Source: Amycolatopsis vastitatis (GTDB lineage: Bacteria > Actinomycetota > Actinomycetes > Mycobacteriales > Pseudonocardiaceae). From it: a stretch of DNA of 64,000 bases. The notes beneath the pieces are model-generated. The model was not told the DNA's origin and searched no databases. It worked only from the letters and a program-made list of their open reading frames with translations. How positions within the stretch are numbered: position 1 is the stretch's first letter; every line of letters begins with the position of its first letter. Both the position numbers and the translations under genes were made by a program. The stretch lies in contig NZ_NMUL01000060.1 of assembly GCF_002234595.1 (NCBI RefSeq), positions 43,642 through 107,641 on the forward strand, read 5' to 3'. Positions 17,805 to 26,678 of this stretch are shown here, piece by piece.

Positions 17805-18881
17805 ATGAAACGAAACCGACCCGGGACCAGGTGGGCGCTCCTGACTTCAGGAGCGGCGACCTTGCTCGGGGTGGTGGTCAACCTCGCCACCGATCTGAAG
17901 ACGAGCTGGCTGGCATGGCTGGGAGTCGTTGTCCTCACGCTGGTAGTCGCGTGGGTCAACGTCGCCGTTCAAAGATCGTCAGGGGAAAAACTACCGCCGC
18001 CGACCGACAGCAGAGGCGTCAGCACGACGACCAACTACTACATCGGCCGAGCCGGCAAGTGGACCATCGCGGTCGAGCTGGCCGTGCTGCTCACTGCGGC
18101 CGTCATCATCATCTACGGCGCGCGTGGGCGCGCGCCGGAGACCCCGTCGCCAAGCACGTCCCCGACGGGTTCCCCGGCCGCTGTTTCACTGCCTGCCGCA
18201 CCGTCCTCCGCCGCCGCGAAGCCCGGCTTCCTTCAGCTGGGTTCGCAAACCCAAGCGTACTATCCGGACAACGGGGTGCTTCCCACCACCGAGCCTCCTC
18301 CGTTCAAGAACCACGATTCACACTGCGCAGCGTGGGCCGATTGGGCACAAAGCGTGAAGGCCGCACCCACCGGCAATGTCTTCCGCATCGACGCGCTGGC
18401 CAGCACCACCTCGCCGATCACCATCCTCGACATGAAGTACACCGTCTACGGGAAGCATCCCGTCAACGGACACGACCGGGTGCAGTGCGAGTTCGGGGCA
18501 GGCGGCTTCGGTGGCACGACCGTGTTCCCCGACCTCGACCACCCCAGCCGTCCGGTGCCGATGGACACCGACAACGACATGATCCCCGACACGAAGCTGC
18601 CGGGTGGGTTCTTCGTCGTGGACGCGAGCAAGGCCGAACCGCTGAATATCATGATGAACGGAACCCCAGGGCTGGTCTACGCCTACTCGGTGGAGTTCAA
18701 GGTCGTAGAGAACGGTGAGCAGGAAACAGTTCAATTCGGTAGCCGTCAGCAACCGCTTCTGCTCGCGTTCGAGAGCGACGACGCACCGGGCAACGGACCC
18801 CGGTTGGGTATCACCAGTACCGGAAAGTACTTCGACTGGGATTTCGCCACGCACGCCTGGGCACCCACTCCACAGTCTTAA
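17805..18881 (+). CDS. Membrane protein with large extracytoplasmic domain, unknown function
   Basis: The protein has 358 residues; GAAGGAG lies 8 nt upstream of ATG 17805. Three membrane helices (about 12-30, 35-56, 85-106) are followed by a Pro/Ser/Thr/Ala linker (about 110-140) and a soluble C-terminal domain of about 215 residues, probably outside the cell. The C-terminal domain contains two Cys (CAAWADWAQ and VQCEFGAGGF) that might pair, and beta-rich segments, but I do not recognise it. It probably forms an envelope unit with the upstream lipoprotein. Both face the membrane STAND-type gene across a divergent promoter, so a common system is possible but unproven. Confidence 0.6.
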   Translation: MKRNRPGTRWALLTSGAATLLGVVVNLATDLKTSWLAWLGVVVLTLVVAWVNVAVQRSSGEKLPPPTDSRGVSTTTNYYIGRAGKWTIAVELAVLLTAAVIIIYGARGRAPETPSPSTSPTGSPAAVSLPAAPSSAAAKPGFLQLGSQTQAYYPDNGVLPTTEPPPFKNHDSHCAAWADWAQSVKAAPTGNVFRIDALASTTSPITILDMKYTVYGKHPVNGHDRVQCEFGAGGFGGTTVFPDLDHPSRPVPMDTDNDMIPDTKLPGGFFVVDASKAEPLNIMMNGTPGLVYAYSVEFKVVENGEQETVQFGSRQQPLLLAFESDDAPGNGPRLGITSTGKYFDWDFATHAWAPTPQS

Positions 18882-18896
18882 ACCGGCAGAGCTTGA

Positions 18897-21202
18897 TCAG
18901 GACGACAGCTGAGCGCCTGTCCGGGTCCGCAGTTGTTCCCGCCAGCCCACGCCGCGGCCCAGCTCGAGCTGTTCGATCGCCGTACCGAGGCGGCCAGCGG
19001 TAAGGGCCGCAGCCGCGGCGTCCTCAGCAAGGGTTGCGAATCGGCTCAGGGCATACTGCCGGTCGGTCGGGGCGACGCCGGTAAAGGCGACCCGTTCTGC
19101 GAGCTCGGTGGCTCGCAGCATTGATTGCAGGCCGGCTGCCGCGTTCCCGCCAGAACGGCGAACGAGCAGGTCCGCGTGACGCCACAGGGCGAGCACCCGG
19201 TCATGCGGGCTTCCGTCCGGGCCCGACACCGCCTCATCGATGGCGGCGGTCGCCTCGCCCAATATCGACTCGTCACCGGTCTTCTCGGCCTCGGCGATCA
19301 GCGCGGTCACCAGATTGCCCTGCACCGTGATCCGGTCTGGGTGGCCCGGCGGCAGCAGCGCCAGGGCGGCGCGATGATTCGCGGCTGCTTCGCCCGCTCG
19401 GCCCTGCCGAAGCATCGCGTTGCCGAGGTTGGACAGGTAGTGGGCCCGGTGGGCCGAATCAGCGGCGGTCACTGATAACGCATGGGTCAGTGCGTGGACG
19501 GCGGCCTCGAGGTCAGCCGGATCCTCGGTGATTTCCGCTCGGGTGAGCAGCGCCGAACCTAGGTTGGAGAGGCGGCCTGCCTTCGCCGCAGAATCGGGTG
19601 CGGTGAGCCTGTCGGCCTCCTGAAGCGTCCGCACCGCGGCATCCGCAGCTTCGGTGCTGCGTCCACGGACGGCGCGCAGGCGCAGCACATTACCGAGGTT
19701 GGATAGCCGGTCTGCCCGGTCCACGGGCCCAGTGGGTGTGTCGGCGGCGGCCTGAAGAGTGTCGATCGCGTCCTGCAGATCGCTGCCCGCGGCCGTCCAC
19801 AGATAGCGTGTGTGCAATGCGCTACCTAGGACACTGAGGGCGGCGGCTCGGCGCAAGGGGTGTTTTCCGGCCTCATCGACGGCTTTCGCGGACATGCTTA
19901 AGGCGTTATCGAGGTCTGGTCGCGAGCCGGTGGCCGCAGCCCGCAAGAGCAGGGCGGTTGCCGCGTTCCCTAGGCCGCAGCGCGCGCCGGGAAATCGCTG
20001 TCGGCGGCGACGGCGGCCGTGAGCCGGACGGCCTCGTCGATATGCTCCCGGTCTCCGGTGCGTTCAGCCAGCCGTGTCGCGGCCACCGCAATATTGTTTC
20101 GAATCATGCCGACGTCTTCAGGGGCGGCGTGCGTCTCTGCGGTGCGCAGCAACGTGATGGCGGCGTCCAGGTCACCATGTCGATGCAGTGCCGACGCCAA
20201 CTGAGCCATGCGTCGAGCTTGCAACGCTGAACCGGCGGGCGTCTGCGAGACCGCCGTGCGGAGCAGGCCCAGCGCCTCCTCCGACACCGCGGTCGTACCG
20301 GTGAATGTCGCGAACGCGCTGAGTACGCTGCCGGCCACCGCGAGCACCTGGGCGGGAGCCGTACCGCCGGCCACCGCTTGTCGGGCCACTTCGGAGCCCC
20401 GGACGAGATCCTCGAACTGGCCGGTCACCTCGAACCGCGCGTGTAGCGCGTCGGCCAGCCCGGCCAAGAACAGGGAATTGAAGGTGGCGTCCACCGCAGT
20501 CTCGAACTCGGCCACGGCGGTGTCGAGATCGCTGAGGCGATCGCGTCCCCTGGCCAGCAGCGCAGACCCGAGGTTCGCTCGGTAAGAGGTCGGCGGCGGG
20601 GACGCGAGTTCGATGGCCTGCTGAAGGATCAGTATCGCGGCGTCAGCCTGACCTGCGACCACCAGGGTGTTGCCGAGCTCAGCGAGCGCTGCTGCCGGGA
20701 ACGGGCCTTCGATGGCAGCTGCCTCCCGTAACACGGTCATCGCCTGTTCAAGATCTGCCCGGTCCGTCGTCATGCCGAACCGCCGGCGAATTCCGGCCCC
20801 GAGCAGCGCTAGTCTTCGTGGCCTCTGCGGGTCGTCGACGGAGGTCTCCGATAGGTGTCGCTCGATAGCGTCGATCGCCTGAGCCAAGTCGTCCTCGGCG
20901 CCTGTGGCGTCAGCCAGCCGGGTGGAGACGGTGACGAGGTTGGTCACATAGGCTGAGCGGGACGGGTCGCCGGGCGGTGAGGCAGACACCGCCGCCTGAA
21001 ACATCTGCCGGGCGTCAGCGAGATCGGTGCCCTCGTTGCGTGCAAACAGAGCGGCGGCAAGATTGCTCAGGCGCGACGGCCGTGCCGGATGCCCCTCGGG
21101 GGTGACGTCTACCGCCAAGGTCAGGTTAAAGACGGCCTCGACGGTTCGGCCGGCATGGAGCGCTTCCAGGCCACGCGCTGCCGCCTCTGCGGGATCGGTC
21201 AT
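18897..21202 (-). pseudogene. TPR-repeat protein of the CHAT operon (TPR1), frameshifted
   Basis: Two frames join into one protein of about 767 residues if a single base is restored near 19975: the first ends DSDFPARAA and the second continues GLGNAATALLLRAAATGSRP. The protein is almost entirely TPR-like helix pairs with the recurring L-NLG-AL-R signature. It ends in TAIEQLELGRGVGW, the helix that in fused TPR-CHAT proteins lies just before the CHAT domain. It starts 1 nt after the stop of the upstream membrane gene (TGA-G-ATG), fourth in the operon CHAT, Cys-rich, membrane, TPR1. If the frameshift is real, only the N-terminal 410 residues would be made. It probably senses or scaffolds for the CHAT protease; this is inferred from fused homologues. 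Confidence 0.65.
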
Positions 21203-21203
21203 C

Positions 21204-21827
21204 TCATCTGCCGCAGTTGTCGATCGGTCGAAACCCAGTGGCTTGGGTCAGATCGGTCGTCCGTTCGCCGTGGTCAGTCTTCAGCGTCAGGCGTCCGGCG
21301 TCGGTGCGCACTACGCTGCCGCAGATCGTCTCGCCGCCGACCACAATCTCCAGGGTGGGTTTGGCGGCGGCCGGGCCGTACCAGGTGACGGCGACCGCGA
21401 CGACCAGCAGGGCGGCGCAGGTCAGCACGCCGACGGTGCCCCGGTTCAGGTCCGTGCGGGCCTCCTCGGCTTCCCATCGCTGCTGGGCGACCGCCGAACG
21501 CACCGCGGTTCGCGCGATCCGCCTTGGATGACCGTGCGCGGCGCGGAGCAGGACCAGAGCGCTCGCTGCTCCCGCGAGGAGGGCCAGCAGGAGCAGCGCA
21601 CCAACGGTGATCCGCCATGGGGTGACCAGAGTGCTGATGTCCGAACGGCCCTTGATCAGGCTGAAGCCGAGCAGACCGGCCAGCAGGGCGGCTAGGCCGT
21701 TGCGCCAGGCCAGGGCGCTTTCCCGGACCAACCCGAGTTCTTCGCGGAGCATTCGCTGCACCACCTGGACGTGCTGCGGATACTCGTCGCCCGGGCGAGT
21801 CTGCGCGGGCCGCAGAACGATGCTCAC
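21204..21827 (-). CDS. Three-helix membrane protein of the CHAT operon
   Basis: The protein has 207 residues. I chose GTG 21827 because it overlaps the stop of the Cys-rich gene (GTGA); longer in-frame starts run through that gene. Hydrophobic helices are at ALAWRNGLAALLAGLLGF, ITVGALLLLALLAGAASA and GTVGVLTCAALLVVAVAV. A cytoplasmic charged segment lies between the second and third, and a small beta-rich domain of about 50 residues ends the protein (LEIVVGGETICGSVV, with Cys near the end). No enzymatic motif is seen. It may tether the system to the membrane or be the target of CHAT proteolysis. Confidence 0.6.
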   Translation of the reverse strand: MSIVLRPAQTRPGDEYPQHVQVVQRMLREELGLVRESALAWRNGLAALLAGLLGFSLIKGRSDISTLVTPWRITVGALLLLALLAGAASALVLLRAAHGHPRRIARTAVRSAVAQQRWEAEEARTDLNRGTVGVLTCAALLVVAVAVTWYGPAAAKPTLEIVVGGETICGSVVRTDAGRLTLKTDHGERTTDLTQATGFRPIDNCGR

Positions 21828-22150
21828 GTGCGGTCCACTTTCAGCGACCAGAACGCACCACAACCCCGGTATCCGTCCGGCTGGCCGCTGTGCTCGCCGT
21901 CGCAGTAGCAGCACATTCGCTCGTCCTCGTCCTCGTCCGGCGGCAGTTCCCTGTCGGCGCGCCGGGACCACAGCCGCGAGGCTCGCCGAAGCACACCGGC
22001 CGAGATCAGGTGCTCTGTCACATGTCCGCAGCGCGGACACGGGCCGCGGAGCAGCACCGATCCATCCGGTGCCTCGTGCGACGTGAAGGTCGTCGCCACC
22101 TTATTCGTGAACTCCGGTTCATTTTTTTCCTGGTATTCGTCGGGCAACAC
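21824..22150 (-). CDS. Small Cys-rich, probably zinc-binding protein of the CHAT operon
   Basis: The protein has 108 residues from GTG 22150, with GAGGAG 5 nt upstream, 21 nt after the CHAT gene stop. CPRC in the middle and CCYC near the C-terminus, with a further Cys and a His, make a likely zinc ribbon. An acidic stretch (PPDEDEDE) separates them. It overlaps the membrane gene by 4 nt. I do not recognise the family. Small zinc ribbons in such operons can be adaptors or antitoxin-like, but nothing here decides it. Confidence 0.55.
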   Translation of the reverse strand: MLPDEYQEKNEPEFTNKVATTFTSHEAPDGSVLLRGPCPRCGHVTEHLISAGVLRRASRLWSRRADRELPPDEDEDERMCCYCDGEHSGQPDGYRGCGAFWSLKVDRT

Positions 22151-22170
22151 ACCGCTCCTCGCAGGATCGT

Positions 22171-23466
22171 TCAGGGACCGACATGGATGAAGGGAGTCCA
22201 GGTGCTTGGTCGGCGGGGCTCTGTGTCGCGAAGCTGGATCGTGGCGCGATGCAAGGCATACGCACTGCGTTCCGGGTGGAGCCGGCCGCCGTCGGCGAGG
22301 TCCTGGTAGATCGAGGAGAACAGACCGGTCGTGCCGGGGCTGTCGTAGACCGACCACAGCGTGCCGATGACGTGCCGGTAGCCGGTGTAGTGCAGGGCCG
22401 AGACGAGCGTAATCGCCTCGTCGAGGAGGGTGATGCCGCCGGTGGCGGTCTTACAGGCAGATAGCCCGGCGAACTCGGCGTGGTATTGCTCGCTGGTGAT
22501 GTCAGCGATCCGTAGGACGCCGTCGGCGAGGACAAGGCCACCCTCTGCGGGATCGTTGAGATCTTGGTTGCCATGGCAGCTGAAGTGCGCCCACCGATGC
22601 GTCCGTAGTGCCCGCAGGACCTCGTCGCGGGTGGCGGCTCCGTCGACGAGATCGGTCCGGCGGTCCGGGACCAACTCCGCAAGTGTCGCGAGTTCCGCGG
22701 CGACGCCCGGCAGCGGCAGCTGACCGACGACCTCGCTCACCCCGACGGTGAGCAGCCTGTCATCGTCGGCGACAAGCCGATCGAGCGGCTGCCGGGCGGC
22801 CAGCAACGCACGCAGCGTCGGCGTATAGGACGAGACCACCCGATCCAGGACTGTCCGCCGACGTGGTGGCGGGTCGTCGTGGTATCCGGCGGCGTGCAGA
22901 GGTAGCAGGGTGAGCGCTCCGGTCGAGCACCACCAGAGCCGGGGTAGAGGGTCGCCGCCGCAATCCGGCAGATCGAGTGCATCGAGAATCGGCTCCGCGA
23001 TCACCTGCCACATCCAGCGACACAGGTCCAGCAGCATGCCCTCGACAGCCGCGTCCGCTGCTCGCACGACCCGCTCGGCAGCCTGTACAGCCTGTCGGTG
23101 GGCCATTATCGGCGCATCGCGAAGTTGCTCACGGGCCAAATCGCGGGCCGCCGCCGCCCACTCCGCCGCCTGCAACGTGTGCAGGTAGACATTGGTGCGC
23201 GCCACCGCGTCCTCCGCGGTCAGACCAGGCAACGGGCATGTTGACACGCCTTCGCTGGTGACGATGAGCGCGTCACAACGCCAGCGGCTGACATTCACGA
23301 TCACGACCGGGCCACGCTCGGCCGCAGGCAGCAGGTCGGCAAGTTCGGGTGGCTTGAGGAACTCCTCGAAACCCGGCGTCGCGCGGACTTCGCCGACGAG
23401 GTGCTCCCACTCTCGTGACAGTGCCATACGCTGACCGGCCGTGCGTGAATCGAACATGTCCGGCAT
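22171..23466 (-). CDS. CHAT-domain caspase-like protease
   Basis: The protein has 431 residues. The start of the domain, PVVIVNVSRWRCDALIV near residues 53-69, is typical of actinobacterial CHAT proteins. The catalytic dyad is visible: His298 in HFSCHGN and Cys338 in LSACKT, followed by the conserved HVIGTLWSVYD. CHAT proteases are caspase-fold peptidases; in known cases TPR regions hold them inactive until a signal arrives (for example the TPR-CHAT partner of type III-E CRISPR). Homologues I know often have the TPRs fused N-terminally. Here the protein begins at the linker (SREWEHLVGEVRATPGFEEF) and TPR proteins are encoded separately on both sides. First gene of a four-gene minus-strand operon. 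Confidence 0.85.
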   Translation of the reverse strand: MPDMFDSRTAGQRMALSREWEHLVGEVRATPGFEEFLKPPELADLLPAAERGPVVIVNVSRWRCDALIVTSEGVSTCPLPGLTAEDAVARTNVYLHTLQAAEWAAAARDLAREQLRDAPIMAHRQAVQAAERVVRAADAAVEGMLLDLCRWMWQVIAEPILDALDLPDCGGDPLPRLWWCSTGALTLLPLHAAGYHDDPPPRRRTVLDRVVSSYTPTLRALLAARQPLDRLVADDDRLLTVGVSEVVGQLPLPGVAAELATLAELVPDRRTDLVDGAATRDEVLRALRTHRWAHFSCHGNQDLNDPAEGGLVLADGVLRIADITSEQYHAEFAGLSACKTATGGITLLDEAITLVSALHYTGYRHVIGTLWSVYDSPGTTGLFSSIYQDLADGGRLHPERSAYALHRATIQLRDTEPRRPSTWTPFIHVGP

Positions 23467-23822
23467 CGGCTGCCATCACCACCTTCGCAATTCCGGTCAA
23501 CCGGAGACAATTAGATTGTTAGTTTCCCGCCGACTCGCGTTCGGCAACGCGACCGGCCGCGCTCAGCAGCAGCGACAGAGCTGAAAGCCGTGGTGGCTGC
23601 AGGAGTTCCCGGAGGTCGTCATTCCGCGGCACCCGTCGAGCCGGTCCCGCGCTCGCGGGCCAGCGCAATTCCGCTCGCAACAGCGCCGCTTCCGAGGCCG
23701 ACTGTGCCATGGTCCTCCGATTCGCGCCGAACGTCACGCGACGACGATGCCCGAGGAGCGGATGTCCGGCGATCCACCGATCGGGTGGTGCACCCGAAGT
23801 CAGCCTCGGCCAGGATGAAGCG
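23467..23822. other. Divergent promoter region of the CHAT operon and TPR2
   Basis: This 356-nt region separates the CHAT gene (minus) and the TPR2 gene (plus) and should hold promoters for both. Frames are open through it, including an upstream extension of TPR2 in frame from 23709, but the extension looks non-coding. I see no clear repeats. Confidence 0.35.
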
Positions 23823-26072
23823 ATGGAGAAGTTGGAGCGATACGTCGTCATGATCGAAACCGCGATCAAAAAGTCCCGCGCTGCCCAGGATGCCGATTTG
23901 CTCTTCGGTGATCCCATCGAGGAGGCGGTCTCGCGGATCACTAATTCCGTCCATGCGCAGCAGAGCGCAAGTGTCATTGCGCCCTTGTTCTCGGTCGCTC
24001 GGCTGCACTATGCCCGGGCGCGCGTCGGTCCCCACAAGCCGGACCAGTATCTGTGGTCTGCGGCTACGCTCTTCAGGATGCTGCGGCACGCACCTCACCT
24101 GCCGGGCAGAATCCCCGAGGACATCATACGGATACTCGACGCCATGGCCGCAGAAGATCCGACGAAGGTGCCCACACTCGATGACCCGTACCTTGCCGCA
24201 GACACGGCCATAGATCTCTTGCGCTTTGTGAGCGTAGAGCCGGAGGTGTCCGTGGTCTCGGCTGCGGAGACGCTGCTCCGGGCGGCTTCAAAGCGTGTCC
24301 CGGCAACGGATTACCGGCATTCGCGCATACTGGTCGGGCTTCTGCAAGCCCTCAATATGCGGCTCGAGATGATCGGTGATGATGTCGGTGACGAAATCGC
24401 CGTGTTGGCCGAAAGGATCGCCGGTTCACGCGGTAGGAGCGACCCGTACTGGCCGACCCTGCTGGCGAACGCCGGCAGTGCCTGTTCCGTCGCCGCGAGT
24501 CGTTCCGGCGACGTCGACCTACTCGACCGTGCTGTCGCGCATCTCGAAGAGGCGGTCGAGATGATGCCGGATGACCTGCCGGAGAAGGCCGGCTTCCTGG
24601 TCAACCTGGGTCGGGCCGAAATGACCCGCTGGGCGTTGCGCGGAGCCGGTGGCTGGCCTGAGGCCGCGCGCGTACGCCTTCAACAGGCGAGCACGCTAAC
24701 CAACCCCGATGTCGCCGACCTGCCAGCGTGGTTGGCCACTGCCTACTTAGCCGGCGACAATGTGGACATCACCGAAGCCCGGCGTTGCCTTGAGCAGGCC
24801 GGGGATCACGCCGACCCCGGGCTGCTGGGAGAGACCTGGTTGCTGCTGTACCGGCTAGGCCCGCATGAAGCCGACGCCCTAGACCGGGCCGTTACCCTCC
24901 TCACCCGAGCCGTCCAGGGCCGAGCCCGGCCCGGCGTACGCGATCACGGCGAGTCACTCGCGGAAGGGTTGTGGACACGGTGGGAGCAGGCACGCAACCT
25001 CGATGACATCGACCAGGTGATCGATCATCTGGCCCAGCGCGTCGAGGCCGCGGACACACCGCCGATTGTGCTGAACCTGCTGGCTCGCTCTCTTCGTGCC
25101 CGATGGGAGCGCACTGGCGACAGCGTGGCTGTCCGGCACGCGATCACCTGCCTGATCCGCGTGGTGGACGGGCCCGACGACCACGGTCCGGCCACCGCGA
25201 TGTACCTGAACAATCTGGCATCGATGTACCAGCGACTGTTCTCGGTAACATCTGAAGCATCGGCACTGGAAGAAGCGGTCAGGCGCGCCGAGCAGGCGAT
25301 GGAGCTGGCTACAGCTGACGACCGCAACCGACCGATGTACGCCAACACCGCGGCGACATGCCACCTGGCCCGCTGGAGGCTCGCCGGGGACGATACCGAT
25401 CTGCGCCAGGCAACGAGATTTGTCCGGATCGCGGCAGCAGCAAAAAAGCATCCGGAGCACGTCAGCTTCCTGGGCAATTTGGGCGTGGTCGCGTGGCAAG
25501 CGGCGGTACACCTCGGCATTCCCGAACTTCTCGAGGAAGCCGTCACCGCCCTGGAGAGCGTCATCACTGCTGTAGATCCGACCGACGCGCGGTACGGCGG
25601 AATGCTGCTGAACCTCGGCCAGGCTCTCCTCGCCCGCGGCGACGTCACCCGTGGCCGCGAGCTGCTCAGGCAGAGCGTCGAGCACCCGCACCTTCGGGAG
25701 CAGGACACGATCCTCGCAGCCCGGCTATGGGCCGATCAGGCGGCGGAAGCCGAAGCCTGGGGACCGGCGGCCGCGTCACTCACCGGCGCGGTCGAACGAC
25801 TCGCTGGACTGCCCGGACACCGCCTCGACCGGTTCGACCACGAACGACTCCTCATCCGGCTGTCCGGATTGGCCACCGACGCGGCGGCGGCCAATCTCAA
25901 CGCCAGTGATCCAGCGACTGCCGTACAAGTCCTCGAAGCCGGACGCGGAGTCCTGCTCGCGAATGCGCTGCTGGACGACCGCGCGCTTTCCCGCGTTGAA
26001 GAGCGGAATCCTGACCTGGCAGAACGTGTACGGAGCGTGAAATTACGTCTCACTGACGACGTAGGTCTGTAA
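23823..26072 (+). CDS. TPR-repeat protein divergent from the CHAT operon (TPR2)
   Basis: The protein has 749 residues from ATG 23823, with a weak AGGA upstream. Helical TPR-like repeats with L-N-A-S/G signatures fill the protein. The end (ATAVQVLEAGRGVLLANALL ... NPDLAERVRSVKLRL) is the segment that, in fused TPR-CHAT proteins, leads directly into the SREWEHLV segment with which the separate CHAT protein begins. TPR2 and CHAT therefore look like two halves of one ancestral TPR-CHAT gene, now on opposite strands. It differs from TPR1 in sequence but has the same plan, so the locus has two candidate sensors for one protease. Confidence 0.7.
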   Translation: MEKLERYVVMIETAIKKSRAAQDADLLFGDPIEEAVSRITNSVHAQQSASVIAPLFSVARLHYARARVGPHKPDQYLWSAATLFRMLRHAPHLPGRIPEDIIRILDAMAAEDPTKVPTLDDPYLAADTAIDLLRFVSVEPEVSVVSAAETLLRAASKRVPATDYRHSRILVGLLQALNMRLEMIGDDVGDEIAVLAERIAGSRGRSDPYWPTLLANAGSACSVAASRSGDVDLLDRAVAHLEEAVEMMPDDLPEKAGFLVNLGRAEMTRWALRGAGGWPEAARVRLQQASTLTNPDVADLPAWLATAYLAGDNVDITEARRCLEQAGDHADPGLLGETWLLLYRLGPHEADALDRAVTLLTRAVQGRARPGVRDHGESLAEGLWTRWEQARNLDDIDQVIDHLAQRVEAADTPPIVLNLLARSLRARWERTGDSVAVRHAITCLIRVVDGPDDHGPATAMYLNNLASMYQRLFSVTSEASALEEAVRRAEQAMELATADDRNRPMYANTAATCHLARWRLAGDDTDLRQATRFVRIAAAAKKHPEHVSFLGNLGVVAWQAAVHLGIPELLEEAVTALESVITAVDPTDARYGGMLLNLGQALLARGDVTRGRELLRQSVEHPHLREQDTILAARLWADQAAEAEAWGPAAASLTGAVERLAGLPGHRLDRFDHERLLIRLSGLATDAAAANLNASDPATAVQVLEAGRGVLLANALLDDRALSRVEERNPDLAERVRSVKLRLTDDVGL

Positions 26073-26678
26073 GCGAGGTCAGTTGCGTATTCGACCGGTG
26101 AGCGACCCGACGCGATGCTCAGCGTCACCGTTGAGAAGACAGGCCTGCGCTCGCAGCCGACGAGGCTCGCATCAGCCCCAGCATGGGCATGTCGTCCGAG
26201 TGGATCCGCAAACCGAGGTCGTTGCGGTCCCTGGCTGAGCGGAGCTTGCCGCACCGCGCCCCACCGACCGTGCTGCTCTGCTTCGACCGGGCAGGAGCCG
26301 CCTTCGGATACGGTCGGTCATATCGCGGTGTTATCGAGCGACTCAGAGCTGATGTGATCCCGCCCCTCGGGTGACGACGCGCCATCGATTCTTCTTGACC
26401 AGCTTCTCTGTCGCTTCCGCCCGGCCCCTCCGTGAAGGTCGTTACACAGGTCAACGACGCCCCGGCCCTCCTGCCCCGGCGATCAATGGTCGAGGCCCTC
26501 GACTGGCCGGCGCGTCGGATTCCCGCGGCCCGTCGCCCCGGGCAGCCGGACTACCACGATCAACGGCACCGAGTACCGCGCCCCGCGACCTCCACAGCAC
26601 CGACCAGCTGAGCTTCACCGTCACCGAGAAAGCCCACAGATGGCTCCGCTGGCCCCAGGACGGCGGGATCGGATCGAA
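26073..26678. other. Intergenic region, nothing recognised
   Basis: About 600 nt lie between the convergent TPR2 and NACHT genes. Open frames are present on both strands, but none has a motif, an RBS or a plausible protein composition. I found no clear hairpin terminator. Confidence 0.4.
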
